A stretch of DNA of 64,000 nt from Flavobacterium aquariorum (GCF_003254745.1 NZ_QKXH01000003.1:62001-126000), one strand, 5' to 3'. Positions 33,683 through 42,651 are shown, numbered from the stretch's first letter. Numbers and translations: made by a program. Notes: generated by a model not told the origin, from the letters alone.

Positions 33683-34180
33683 CTAACCTTTTTTATCAAT
33701 TTCGATAATTTCCAAATCTTTAATCGCCTCACCATCTATTACAAAACGAAGCATCGTTCTCACCTGATGAAAACCACTTTTACCAGCAGCACCAGGGTTC
33801 ATGTGTAATAGATTATTCTTTTTATCAAAAATCACTTTTAGAATGTGTGAATGTCCGCAAATAAACAACTTCGGTGGATTTAATGCCATTTCGGCCTTCA
33901 AAGCCGGATTGTATTTCCCCGGATAACCTCCAATATGTGTAATCCAAACATCGACACCTTCACAAAAAAAACGATTGTGCAATGGAAATTCTAAACGTGC
34001 CTGAGCATCATCAATATTTCCATAAACAGCGCGTAAAGGTCTCAACTTTTTAATTGTATCAGTAACGATTAAATCTCCAATATCGCCTGCATGCCAAACC
34101 TCATCAGCCTGATTTACATATTTCAAAATGGTATCATCGATGTGACTGTGCGTATCCGAAAGAAGGAGAATTTTTTTCAT
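33683..34180 (-). CDS. YfcE/MJ0936-family metallophosphoesterase
   Basis: 165 residues, calcineurin-like phosphoesterase. Metal ligands are Asp9 and His11 (LLSDTHSH), Asp33 (HAGDIGD), Asn55 (VYGNIDD), the THIGG His, and CGHSH. Family members act as phosphodiesterases on small substrates; the natural substrate is unknown. The gene is convergent with the kinase gene, separated by only 5 bases. A structured repeat (34189-34263) lies immediately upstream of its start codon. Confidence 0.88.
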   Translation of the reverse strand: MKKILLLSDTHSHIDDTILKYVNQADEVWHAGDIGDLIVTDTIKKLRPLRAVYGNIDDAQARLEFPLHNRFFCEGVDVWITHIGGYPGKYNPALKAEMALNPPKLFICGHSHILKVIFDKKNNLLHMNPGAAGKSGFHQVRTMLRFVIDGEAIKDLEIIEIDKKG

Positions 34181-34188
34181 ATTTATTA

Positions 34189-34263
34189 GGAGCTAATCCT
34201 GCTATCCGTTGCAATCTTGTGAACCGAACCCCGGTCCACAATTATTTTCACTACTATCAGGGC
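34189..34263 (-). repeat. dispersed structured element, copy A
   Basis: On the minus strand it starts GCCCTGATAGTAG and ends GCAACGGATAGCAGGAT plus TAGCTCC, 8 bases before the ATG of the phosphoesterase. The core folds as TTGTGGACC / GGTTCACAA (9 bp, one G-T) around a short G-rich loop. The end boxes match copy B almost exactly, but the core does not. See copies B, C and D. Confidence 0.75.
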
Positions 34264-34383
34264 TATGGCATTTGAGCAAAAATAGACATTCTAGTTTTAA
34301 ATAAAAAACAACCAAACAAGATACATTCTTTGTAAATTTGCAACAAAAAAATAGCAGTTCTCAGTTATAGGTTATCGGATTTC

Positions 34384-34456
34384 AAAATCTAAAATCTGCA
34401 ATCTAGCACGAGCGATAGCGAACTGACGAAGTAAATCTGCAATCTAAAATCTGCAC
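34384..34456 (+). repeat. intergenic AATCTGCAATCTAAAATCTGCA repeat (copy 2)
   Basis: Two blocks of the same motif (AAAATCTGCAATCTA and AAATCTGCAATCTAAAATC) flank a 30-base spacer and end immediately before the TTG start of truA. It is the reverse-complement relative of the stretches at 16764 and 62720. Confidence 0.6.
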
Positions 34457-34457
34457 C

Positions 34458-35198
34458 TTGAGGTATTTTATAAAACTAGCTTACAACGGAACCCATTATC
34501 ATGGTTGGCAATACCAGCCGAACGCTTCCTCTGTACAGGAAACGATGAACAAAGCATTTTCCGTTATCCTCAACTCTGAGATCAACCTTATGGGAGCCGG
34601 AAGAACGGATACAGGAGTTCATGCCAAAGAAATGTATGCGCATTTTGATTTGGAAACCCCATTTGACATTCCAAATGTAATACACAAACTCAATTCTTTT
34701 TTACCAAAAGACATTGTTATTTATGACATTTTCCGGGTCGCTGATGAAGCACACACTCGTTTTGACGCCACAAAAAGAACTTATGAATACCATATAAACA
34801 CTTTTAAAGATGCATTTCTTCAAGAGCAAAGTTGGTATTTTCATCAAAAACTGAATTTGGATTTAATGAATGAAGCCGCAAAATCATTGCTAAACCACAC
34901 TGATTTTCAATCTTTTTCCAAGGTAAACACCGATGTAAATACCTTTGATTGTAGTATATTTGAAGCCTATTGGAAACAAGAAAACGGAAAATTAATTTTC
35001 ACCATTTCGGCCAATCGTTTTTTGAGAAATATGGTTCGCTCAATTGTGGGAACCTTGATTAATATTGGATTGCACAAAATCACTTTGGATGATTTCGAAT
35101 CGATTATAGAAAGTAAAAACAGAGACAAAGCTGGATTTTCGGTTCCGGCGCATGGGTTATATTTAACCAAAATTGAATACGATAACATTACGAAATAG
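34458..35198 (+). CDS. truA: tRNA pseudouridine(38-40) synthase TruA
   Basis: 246 residues. It makes pseudouridine at positions 38-40 of tRNA anticodon arms. Catalytic Asp51 is in GAGRTDTGVHA. KLAYNGTHYHGWQYQP at the start and NRFLRNMVRSIVGTLI are family signatures. The start is TTG (34458), needed to include the first conserved strand. The gene is bracketed by inverted copies of the structured repeat (A upstream, B downstream), and B starts on the last base of its stop codon. Confidence 0.94.
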   Translation: MRYFIKLAYNGTHYHGWQYQPNASSVQETMNKAFSVILNSEINLMGAGRTDTGVHAKEMYAHFDLETPFDIPNVIHKLNSFLPKDIVIYDIFRVADEAHTRFDATKRTYEYHINTFKDAFLQEQSWYFHQKLNLDLMNEAAKSLLNHTDFQSFSKVNTDVNTFDCSIFEAYWKQENGKLIFTISANRFLRNMVRSIVGTLINIGLHKITLDDFESIIESKNRDKAGFSVPAHGLYLTKIEYDNITK

Positions 35199-35273
35199 CC
35201 CTGATAGAAGCGGTATCCTTTTTATTTTTTCTTTAAAAATAAAAAGATACAAGCGGATAGCAGGAATAGCTCC
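35198..35273 (+). repeat. dispersed structured element, copy B
   Basis: It begins GCCCTGATAGAAGCGG, overlapping the truA stop codon, and ends AAGCGGATAGCAGGA plus ATAGCTCC, 10 bases before the ATG of the ABC exporter. The core is a long A/T hairpin: GTATCCTTTTTATTTTT pairs with AAAATAAAAAGATAC. Ends match copy A while the core is unrelated. Confidence 0.8.
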
Positions 35274-35283
35274 AAAAAAATAA

Positions 35284-37053
35284 ATGAAAGCAAAAGCATT
35301 TGATACCCGATTATTCAAGAGAATATTAAAATATACAAAACCCTATCAATGGCGTTTTAATGGTGTGATTATTTTCGCCATTTCACTATCGGTTTTTGCA
35401 GCACTTCGCCCCTATTTACTGAAACAAACTGTCGATAGTTATATCCAGCCCAAAGACCAAAATGGTTTATTGATGTATATCACTTTGATGGGAATTATTC
35501 TTTTACTGGAAGTTTTCTCCCAATTTTTCTTTGTGTATTGGGCCAACTGGCTTGGACAGGATATTGTGAAGGATATCAGGGTAAAACTATTCAAACACAT
35601 TTTAAGTTTTAGAATGAAGTATTTCGACTTGGTACCTGTGGGCCAACTCGTAACCCGTTCTGTATCGGATATTGAAGCGATTGCCCGTATTTTCAGCCAA
35701 GGATTATTTATGATTATAAGTGACTTGATGAAAATGTTGGTGGTACTTATTTTTATGTTTTATATGAACTGGAAACTGACGTGGATTGTGATTGTTGCTA
35801 TGCCAATTTTGGTTTTTATCACCCGTATTTTTCAAAAAAAGATGCAAGTTGCCTTTGAAGAAGTTCGTACTCAAATTGCCAATATGAACTCTTTTGTTCA
35901 AGAAAGAGTTACTGGGATGAAAATTGTTCAGCTTTTTCACCGTGAAGATATTGAAGCTGAAAAATTTAGAGTAATCAATGACAAACACAATAGAGCATGG
36001 ATAAAAACAATTTTGTATAACTCGATTTTCTTCCCCATTGCCGATATCATTTCGTCATTAACTCTTGGTTTCATTGTTTTATATGGAGGGTTTCATATTT
36101 TAGAAGGTGATACTTCGACCACTTTTGGAGATTTATTTTCATATACCATGTTCATCGGAATGTTGTTCAATCCTTTACGCCAAATTGCAGATAAGTTCAA
36201 CGAGATGCAATTGGGAATGATTGCGGCCAACCGTGTTTTTGACATATTGGACACGCAAGACCAAATACAAGACACTGGAACGATCGAAGCGCCATTATTT
36301 GACGGAGAAATTCGTTTTGAAGAAGTGAGATTTGGTTATATCCCAAACGAAGAAGTGATAAAAGGAATCAATCTTGAAGTAAAAGCGAGTCAGACTATTG
36401 CTATTGTAGGATCTACAGGTGCTGGTAAATCGACAATTATCAATTTACTGAATCGTTTCTATGAAATTAATAGTGGTTCGATATTCATAGACAATCACAA
36501 TATTGAGAATTATACTTTGAGTTCGTTGCGCAAGCAAATTGCGGTGGTTTTGCAGGATGTATTCCTTTTTGCAGATACCATTTACAACAATATAACGCTC
36601 AATAATCCTGAAATCACAAAAGAGCAAGTTCTCAATGCTGCCAAAAAAATAGGTGTTCATGATTTCATTATGAGTTTGCCCGACAATTATGATTTTGACG
36701 TAAAAGAACGTGGCGTAATGCTGTCCTCTGGTCAACGCCAACTTATTGCGTTTTTAAGGGCGTATGTAAGCAATCCGAGTATTCTTATTCTGGACGAAGC
36801 AACATCATCAATAGACACTTATTCGGAAGAATTAATTCAACGAGCTACCGAAACCATTACCAAAGGAAGAACATCGATTGTAATTGCACATCGATTGGCA
36901 ACCATTGTCAATGCTGATAAAATTGTGGTCATGGACAAAGGTCTGATTGTAGAGCAAGGAACGCATCAAGAATTAATAAATCAAGAAAAGGGATATTATA
37001 AAAACTTGTATGATTCGCAGTTTAGCACTTCAAGTTCGGACACTTTTTTATAA
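35284..37053 (+). CDS. ABC exporter (fused permease and ATPase, ABCB type)
   Basis: 589 residues, a half-transporter expected to work as a dimer. Six transmembrane helices fill residues about 20-310. The ATPase has Walker A GSTGAGKS (near 380), signature LSSGQRQL, and Walker B ILILDEATSS, with the H-loop in IVIAHRL. The fold is that of MsbA/multidrug exporters. The substrate (lipid, drug or peptide) is not evident. The structured element B lies directly upstream. Confidence 0.9.
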   Translation: MKAKAFDTRLFKRILKYTKPYQWRFNGVIIFAISLSVFAALRPYLLKQTVDSYIQPKDQNGLLMYITLMGIILLLEVFSQFFFVYWANWLGQDIVKDIRVKLFKHILSFRMKYFDLVPVGQLVTRSVSDIEAIARIFSQGLFMIISDLMKMLVVLIFMFYMNWKLTWIVIVAMPILVFITRIFQKKMQVAFEEVRTQIANMNSFVQERVTGMKIVQLFHREDIEAEKFRVINDKHNRAWIKTILYNSIFFPIADIISSLTLGFIVLYGGFHILEGDTSTTFGDLFSYTMFIGMLFNPLRQIADKFNEMQLGMIAANRVFDILDTQDQIQDTGTIEAPLFDGEIRFEEVRFGYIPNEEVIKGINLEVKASQTIAIVGSTGAGKSTIINLLNRFYEINSGSIFIDNHNIENYTLSSLRKQIAVVLQDVFLFADTIYNNITLNNPEITKEQVLNAAKKIGVHDFIMSLPDNYDFDVKERGVMLSSGQRQLIAFLRAYVSNPSILILDEATSSIDTYSEELIQRATETITKGRTSIVIAHRLATIVNADKIVVMDKGLIVEQGTHQELINQEKGYYKNLYDSQFSTSSSDTFL

Positions 37054-37203
37054 CAAAATGTAAAAAAACTTTGTTCCTGCTAAATTTTCCCATAATCAAA
37101 TAAATCCTTAAATTCGCAATCTCAATTTATTACGATCACATTAAAAGAAATGAGTTTTTACGAATTCATTTCACCATTAAAAAACAAATAAAAAAACTTT
37201 GAA

Positions 37204-38592
37204 ATGAAATACGATATTATAGTTTTAGGAAGTGGACCTGGAGGATATGTTACAGCAATTAGAGCCTCTCAATTAGGATTTAAAGTGGCTGTAGTAGAAA
37301 AAGAAAACCTTGGTGGTGTATGTTTAAATTGGGGATGTATTCCAACTAAAGCACTATTAAAATCAGCTCAGGTTTTTGATTATTTAAAACACGCTTCAGA
37401 TTACGGACTAACTGTAAAAGAATTTGATAAAGACTTCCCGGCAGTGGTTCAACGTAGTCGTGGGGTTGCTGAAGGAATGAGCAAAGGAGTTCAATTCTTG
37501 ATGAAAAAAAATAAAATTGACGTTATTGACGGTTTTGGAAAACTAAAAGCTGGTAAAAAACTTGATGTTACCGATAAAGACGGAAAAGTTACTGAATATA
37601 GTGCAGATCACATTATCATTGCCACTGGAGCTCGTTCTCGTGAATTGCCAAACTTACCTCAAGATGGTGTAAAAGTTATTGGATACCGTCAAGCAATGAC
37701 ATTGCCAACTCAACCAAAATCTATGATTATTGTAGGTTCTGGAGCAATTGGAGTGGAATTTGCACATTTCTACAACTCAATGGGAACTGATGTAACCATC
37801 GTAGAATTTATGCCAAACGTAGTTCCAGTAGAAGATGAAGATATCTCAAAACAATTTGAGCGTTCTTTGAAAAAAGCGGGTATCAAAATCATGACCAACT
37901 CTTCAGTTGAGCGTATTGATACTACAGGAAATGGAGTAAAAGCATTTGTTAAAACTGCAAAAGGTGAAGAAGTTCTTGAAGCCGACATTTTATTATCTGC
38001 TGTTGGAATCAAAACTAACATCGAAAACATAGGATTAGAAGAAGTAGGAATCGCTACAGATAGAGATAAAATCCTAGTTGATGCTTACAACCAGACTAAC
38101 ATACCTGGTTATTATGCTATTGGTGACGTAACTCCAGGACAAGCATTGGCTCACGTAGCTTCTGCTGAAGGAATTAACTGCGTAGAGAAAATCGCTGGTC
38201 TTCATGTTGATCCTATCGATTACGGAAACGTTCCTGGTTGTACTTATGCTACTCCTGAAATTGCTTCTGTAGGATTAACTGAAAAGCAAGCTAAAGAAAA
38301 AGGATACGAATTAAAAATTGGTAAATTTCCATTCTCTGCTTCAGGAAAAGCTAAAGCTGCTGGAACTCCAGACGGTTTTGTAAAAGTGATTTTTGATGCT
38401 AAATATGGTGAATGGTTAGGATGTCACATGATTGGTGCTGGTGTTACCGATATGATCGCCGAAGCAGTTGTAGCACGTAAACTGGAAACTACAGGACATG
38501 AAATCTTAAAATCTATCCACCCTCACCCAACAATGAGTGAAGCGGTTATGGAAGCTGTTGCTGATGCCTATGGAGAAGTGATCCATTTATAA
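37204..38592 (+). CDS. lpdA: dihydrolipoyl dehydrogenase (E3)
   Basis: 462 residues. This is the flavoprotein that reoxidises lipoyl groups of pyruvate and 2-oxo-acid dehydrogenase complexes. The FAD site is VLGSGPGGYVTAIRA. The redox disulfide is Cys40-Cys45 (GGVCLNWGCIPTKA), the NAD site is IIVGSGAIGVEFAHFY, and the C-terminal active-site base is in HPHPTMSE. The E1/E2 genes are not nearby. A TAAATTCG box at 37109-37116 may be its promoter. Confidence 0.95.
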   Translation: MKYDIIVLGSGPGGYVTAIRASQLGFKVAVVEKENLGGVCLNWGCIPTKALLKSAQVFDYLKHASDYGLTVKEFDKDFPAVVQRSRGVAEGMSKGVQFLMKKNKIDVIDGFGKLKAGKKLDVTDKDGKVTEYSADHIIIATGARSRELPNLPQDGVKVIGYRQAMTLPTQPKSMIIVGSGAIGVEFAHFYNSMGTDVTIVEFMPNVVPVEDEDISKQFERSLKKAGIKIMTNSSVERIDTTGNGVKAFVKTAKGEEVLEADILLSAVGIKTNIENIGLEEVGIATDRDKILVDAYNQTNIPGYYAIGDVTPGQALAHVASAEGINCVEKIAGLHVDPIDYGNVPGCTYATPEIASVGLTEKQAKEKGYELKIGKFPFSASGKAKAAGTPDGFVKVIFDAKYGEWLGCHMIGAGVTDMIAEAVVARKLETTGHEILKSIHPHPTMSEAVMEAVADAYGEVIHL

Positions 38593-38614
38593 TAAATAAG
38601 ATTTTATAAAATTT

Positions 38615-38650
38615 AAAACCCCGATTTGGAATATTTCAAATCGGGGTTTT
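38615..38650 (+). terminator. terminator of lpdA
   Basis: A perfect 14-bp stem AAAACCCCGATTTG / CAAATCGGGGTTTT followed by GTTTTT. Confidence 0.93.
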
Positions 38651-38691
38651 GTTTTTAATCCAAAAAATGTTTTGTTTTTAATCCAAAAAAT
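38646..38691 (+). repeat. perfect 23-base tandem duplication after the lpdA terminator
   Basis: The unit starting GTTTTGTTTTTAATCC and ending AAAAAAT occurs twice, head to tail, with no mismatch. It includes the terminator T tract, so the tract itself is duplicated. Confidence 0.9.
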
Positions 38692-38775
38692 CAGATTTTC
38701 AACAGACAATAATTGGTATTCCATTTTGCCAATCTCTATAGGTTAAGTATATTTACTGTCAAATATTCAAAGACT

Positions 38776-39690
38776 ATGATACACAACAACATACTAGAAA
38801 CAATTGGTAATACGCCACACGTAAAAATCAATAAATTATTTGGTCCAGATACAAATGTTTGGGTAAAACTTGAAAAAACAAATCCAGGTGCCAGCATCAA
38901 AGACAGAATCGCTTTGTCAATGATAGAAAATGCAGAGCAAAAAGGATTACTACAAAAAGGAAGTACCATAATTGAAGCCACATCCGGAAACACCGGAATT
39001 GGATTAGCTATGGTAGCCGCCGTAAAAGGATATAAATTAATTTTGGTTATGCCTGACTCCATGTCAGTTGAAAGACGCCGATTAATGAGTATTTACGGAG
39101 CCGAATTTGTACTTACTCCCCGAGAATTTGGTATGAAAGGTGCTCTTGCGAAAGCTGAAGAAATAGCAAGTGAAATTCCAAATTCGTGGATACCACTTCA
39201 GTTTGACAACCCGGCAAATATTGAAATCCATAAAACTACGACTGCACAGGAAATCATAAAAGCTTTTCCTGATGGATTGGATTATCTGATTACAGGAGTT
39301 GGAACAGGCGGACACATCACAGGCTGTGCTGAAGTACTAAAACAGCATTTTCCAAACTTGAAAGTCTTCGCTGTAGAACCAGAATTATCTCCTGTTATAA
39401 GTGGAGGAACGCATTCACCCCATCCTATTCAAGGAATCGGAGCCGGTTTTATACCAACCAATCTACATACTGAAATTCTGGATGGAGCAATTCTGGTAAG
39501 TAAAGATGAAGCTTTTGAATTTGCCCAAAGAGCAGCGAAAGAAGAAGGTATTCTTCTGGGAATTTCTTCTGGTGCTTCTTTAGCTGCGGTGGCTAAAAAA
39601 CTAAAAGAAATACCATCAGGATCCAAAGTACTAACCTTTTGCTACGATACAGGAGAACGTTATTTAAGCATCGAAGGTTTATTTGAATAA
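38776..39690 (+). CDS. cysK: cysteine synthase A (O-acetylserine sulfhydrylase)
   Basis: 304 residues from this ATG. An upstream TTG at 38713 would add 21 unrelated residues and is rejected. PLP-binding Lys42 lies in [11 protein letters not shown], and [12 protein letters not shown] binds the substrate carboxylate. [11 protein letters not shown] and ISSGAS are also typical of CysK. It makes cysteine from O-acetylserine and sulfide. A second synthase (CysM-like) is at 46195. It is monocistronic, with a terminator. Confidence 0.92.
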   Translation: MIHNNILETIGNTPHVKINKLFGPDTNVWVKLEKTNPGASIKDRIALSMIENAEQKGLLQKGSTIIEATSGNTGIGLAMVAAVKGYKLILVMPDSMSVERRRLMSIYGAEFVLTPREFGMKGALAKAEEIASEIPNSWIPLQFDNPANIEIHKTTTAQEIIKAFPDGLDYLITGVGTGGHITGCAEVLKQHFPNLKVFAVEPELSPVISGGTHSPHPIQGIGAGFIPTNLHTEILDGAILVSKDEAFEFAQRAAKEEGILLGISSGASLAAVAKKLKEIPSGSKVLTFCYDTGERYLSIEGLFE

Positions 39691-39711
39691 AAAATAAATC
39701 CCTCAATATCC

Positions 39712-39745
39712 AACCGATTTGTGAAAACAAGTCGGTTTTTTTTTG
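39712..39745 (+). terminator. terminator of cysK
   Basis: The stem AACCGATTTG / CAAGTCGGTT (G-T pair) is followed by nine T residues. Confidence 0.88.
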
Positions 39746-40135
39746 AACTATAACATCTCTTCCCAAGCAAACACCCAAATTACACTTAACTTACTTAATT
39801 TCAAGGTGTTTTGAAAATTAAAATCTAAAAAAGAAGACTGTTTTTAAAACCGAACTGTATATTTTTTGTAATTTAGTAGGCCTCAAAAAAAAGAGGAAAT
39901 TGCTTCTCAAAAAAACAATCAAATGAATTGCTCGGCAAAAAAGCTTCTTAAATTGAATAAACTATTTAAAAGGCTGGTGACAAACACGAACTGCTGGAAC
40001 ACATCCTAACCTAACTAGACTGTCCTTGTCAATTCGAATAACAAAATATTCACAATAAATACCATCTGACTACTCAAAAAACATAAAAGAGTAGGTCAAT
40101 TAAATTCAAAAAAGTTTGACTTAATTTTAAATGAG
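39746..40135. other. gene-free stretch
   Basis: 390 bases without an open frame of note. It contains short inverted pairs (such as CTACTC / GAGTAG at about 40071-40095) but no strong promoter, repeat or RNA that I can name. It may hold an untranslated leader of the cupin gene or decayed sequence. Confidence 0.3.
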
Positions 40136-40519
40136 ATGAAAACAATTAAAATATTTTTAATGAATACCCTCTTTTTCGGACTATTCCTGATTCAAAGCAC
40201 GAATTTGTTCGCACAAGACCCAATAAAAGTAGCTCCTAATGTATATAAAAAAGTGCTACTTGATAATGACAAAGTGAGAGTACTGGAAGTGGTGTTCGCG
40301 CCAGGCACATCAACCCCTTGGCACAGTCATCCGAACCACTCTGTCTATGCCTTAAGCAGTGGTAAAATTCAGATTACCGACAAAGGTAAACCAGCAACAA
40401 CTATAGATGTCAAAATGGGTACTGCCATGTATCTTCCTGCCGTAACACATATGGCAAAAAACATTGGCACCACCACTTTAAAATTAATAGTAACGGAAAT
40501 AAAGCCTGCAAAAAAATAA
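40136..40519 (+). CDS. exported cupin-domain protein
   Basis: 127 residues. The signal peptide ends NLFAQ (residue 27), and a single cupin_2 domain follows. The first cupin motif GTSTPWHSHPNHSVYALSSG gives metal ligands His63, His65 and possibly His68; the second has AVTHMAKNIG. Small exported cupins of this kind occur widely in Bacteroidetes without a known reaction. The gene has its own terminator. Confidence 0.8.
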   Translation: MKTIKIFLMNTLFFGLFLIQSTNLFAQDPIKVAPNVYKKVLLDNDKVRVLEVVFAPGTSTPWHSHPNHSVYALSSGKIQITDKGKPATTIDVKMGTAMYLPAVTHMAKNIGTTTLKLIVTEIKPAKK

Positions 40520-40562
40520 TTCATTAGTATCTTTTTTGAGCAGCAATTTAAATATCTCCAAA

Positions 40563-40598
40563 AATCTGATTCCTTTTCAAGAGTCAGGTTTTTTTTAT
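40563..40598 (+). terminator. terminator of the cupin gene
   Basis: The 10-bp stem AATCTGATTC / GAGTCAGGTT with G-T pairs is followed by eight T residues. Confidence 0.75.
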
Positions 40599-40620
40599 GG
40601 TGTGCCCTTGTTGCACAACC

Positions 40621-40772
40621 TTTATGCAAATAGAATAATTTACCAAGCAACAAGGTCAGGCTATCCACTGTATTCCCGATTAACAAAAACTACGGCAAAA
40701 AAGCCTTGTTTTTCTAAATCGGGAGATGCCGTTCCTATCCTTCACACAAAAGCATCACGTCATTTGCATAAA
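40621..40772 (-). repeat. dispersed structured element, copy D (minus orientation)
   Basis: On the minus strand the core reads GGATAGGAACGGCATC, then TCCCGATT, a spacer containing AAGGC and GCC pairings, AATCGGGA, then ATACAGTGGATAGCC (40656-40740). This matches the GATAGAAGCGGTATC and ATACAAGCGGATAGC boxes of copy B. An outer perfect inverted repeat TTTATGCAAAT (40621-40631) / ATTTGCATAAA (40762-40772) encloses it. It lies just after the Lrp gene's stop codon. Confidence 0.65.
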
Positions 40773-40781
40773 ATCCCATTT

Positions 40782-41234
40782 TCATAAATTATAGGCAAAA
40801 TCATTTTTAATTTCTTCCATCACAAAGGAACTTTGCACATTCGAAATCCCTTTGATAACCGATAATTTATCGATGACAAACTTTTGATATTCATTCATAT
40901 CATTAACAGCTACTTTCAATAAAAAATCATAATTCCCAGATACGTGGAAACAGCCGGTAACTTCTGGCAACACAAGAATATGCTGTTTAAAATCATCTAT
41001 TAATTCCCGTGAGTGTACCGCCAAAGTCACCTGACAATACACACTGATTGATTTCCCAATTTTGGTGGCGTCCAGCAAAGCGACGTAATTCTTGATGTAT
41101 TTCTTTTGCTCCAGCTTTTTGATTCTCTCAAAAGTGGGAGAAACAGACAACCCGACTTTTTCGGCGATTTCTTTAGTGTTTTGTTTCGCATCCTGCTGCA
41201 AAAGCATCAATATTTTTTTGTCTATCGAATCCAT
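40782..41234 (-). CDS. Lrp/AsnC-family transcriptional regulator
   Basis: 150 residues. An N-terminal winged helix (MDSIDKKILMLLQQDAKQNTKEIAEKVGLSVSPTFERIKKLE) is followed by a RAM/AsnC ligand domain (about 65-145, with ...GCFHVSGNYDFLLKVAV). It should bind an amino acid as octamer or dimer of dimers. It is divergent from the histidine decarboxylase gene with a 153-base gap, so it probably controls that gene. Confidence 0.9.
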   Translation of the reverse strand: MDSIDKKILMLLQQDAKQNTKEIAEKVGLSVSPTFERIKKLEQKKYIKNYVALLDATKIGKSISVYCQVTLAVHSRELIDDFKQHILVLPEVTGCFHVSGNYDFLLKVAVNDMNEYQKFVIDKLSVIKGISNVQSSFVMEEIKNDFAYNL

Positions 41235-41387
41235 CTCAGAATAATTATATGGTTTTAAAAAAATCCAATATTAAAATCAATATTTAAAAACTGTATTTTA
41301 ATTCAAATTTAGAATTATATTTTGAATATTATTCCATATGCAGCATATTAAATCTTTAAAAGTACATTTACAGTAAAATTAAATAGT

Positions 41388-42548
41388 ATGCTACCTATTT
41401 CAGAATCATTATCCGAACAAGACAATCAACGTTTATTCGAATTGAACCAATACATAGAAAATGCCAGAGATAATTTCTTGGGCTATCCTGTATCCAAAGA
41501 TTTTGATTATTCGGAAATCAACCATTTTTTCAAATATCCAATCAATAATCTGGGTGATCCTTTTGAGGATTGTACCTACAAAGTACAAACCCATGAACTC
41601 GAAAGAGAGGTGGTTGGTTTTTTTGCCAAATTGTTTCGTGCCAATCCAAAAGATTATTGGGGCTACGTAACCAACGGTGGTTCTGAAAGTAACTTATACG
41701 GATTGTATCTGGCCCGAGAATTATATCCAAAAGCGATGGTCTATTACTCCGAATCGACCCATTACAGTGTGCGTAAAAATATTCACTTGCTTAACATTCC
41801 GAGCATCGTTATTCGTTCACAGGAAAATGGCGAAATTGATTATGTTGATTTTGAAAATACCCTAAAAATGAATCGTCATAAACCCGCTATTGTGCTTACT
41901 ACTTTTGGTACAACGATGAAAGAAGCCAAAGACGACGTTTCTAAAATTAGGGATATTCTAAAAGGATTGGCCATACAAGACAGTTACATCCATTGTGATG
42001 CAGCTCTATCTGGAAGTTATGGAGCCTTTATGGAACCACGCTTTCCTTTTGATTTTAAAGATGGAGCCGATAGTATCTCAATCAGTGGGCACAAATTTAT
42101 AGGTTCACCTATTCCAACTGGAGTTATTATCACGAAGCGTTCCAACAGAGATCGAATCTCAAAAGGGATTTCCTATATTGGTTCTTTAGACACGACTATT
42201 ACTGGATCCAGAAACGGTCATTGCCCGTTGTTTTTATGGTATGCCATAAAAAAACTCGGAGTGGAAGGTTTAAAAAATCGTTATTTACACAGCTTGGAAG
42301 TAGCCGAATACTGTGAGCAGAGACTAAAAAACATAGGAATCGCTGCTTGGAGAAATCCAAATTCTATCACCGTGGTTTTCCCAAAAACAGCAGAAGAAGT
42401 TAAATCTAAATGGCAATTAGCTACTGAGGGCGATATCTCCCATATTATATGCATGCCCAATGTAACCAAAGAACAAATTGATCTTTTTATCAACGACGTA
42501 GAAAACTGCATTGAAAACCCGGAAGAAATGGCTGAATTTAGCTTCTAA
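41388..42548 (+). CDS. hdc: PLP-dependent histidine decarboxylase-like enzyme
   Basis: 386 residues, group II PLP decarboxylase. PLP Lys236 is in SISISGHKFIGSPIP. YVTNGGSESNLYGLYLAR (residues 93-110), the STHYSVRKN loop and CDAALSG (Asp of the pyridine site) match Gram-negative histidine decarboxylases such as that of Morganella (378 residues). The reaction would be histidine to histamine plus CO2. Related enzymes on other amino acids cannot be excluded by sequence reading. An Lrp-family regulator is divergent from it. Confidence 0.8.
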   Translation: MLPISESLSEQDNQRLFELNQYIENARDNFLGYPVSKDFDYSEINHFFKYPINNLGDPFEDCTYKVQTHELEREVVGFFAKLFRANPKDYWGYVTNGGSESNLYGLYLARELYPKAMVYYSESTHYSVRKNIHLLNIPSIVIRSQENGEIDYVDFENTLKMNRHKPAIVLTTFGTTMKEAKDDVSKIRDILKGLAIQDSYIHCDAALSGSYGAFMEPRFPFDFKDGADSISISGHKFIGSPIPTGVIITKRSNRDRISKGISYIGSLDTTITGSRNGHCPLFLWYAIKKLGVEGLKNRYLHSLEVAEYCEQRLKNIGIAAWRNPNSITVVFPKTAEEVKSKWQLATEGDISHIICMPNVTKEQIDLFINDVENCIENPEEMAEFSF

Positions 42549-42603
42549 ATTCACATTTCGAGTCCAACAAATTAAAAAATTATCTTTATTATTTATTAAT
42601 TCT

Positions 42604-42640
42604 AAAAATCCAGTCTCGAGCAAATTTGTGGCTGGATTTT
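42604..42640. terminator. probable bidirectional terminator between hdc and the Nramp gene
   Basis: AAAATCCAG / CTGGATTTT stem with an 18-base loop between convergent genes. The T tracts are short. Confidence 0.55.
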
Positions 42641-42651
42641 AAATATTGTTT

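Noticed and set aside
34189..34263. tRNA-like stem in copy A (GGTTC near CACAAG)
   Set aside because: No cloverleaf can be drawn, and the ends match the repeat family instead.
38713..38775. N-terminal extension of cysK from a TTG
   Set aside because: The 21 extra residues are unrelated to the family, and [14 protein letters not shown] is the normal CysK start.
40536..40787. 83-codon open frame on the plus strand between the cupin and Lrp genes
   Set aside because: It runs straight through the structured repeat copy D and its protein looks like translated repeat (KTTAKKPCFSKSGDAVPI). No start signal, and similar translations arise from this repeat elsewhere.
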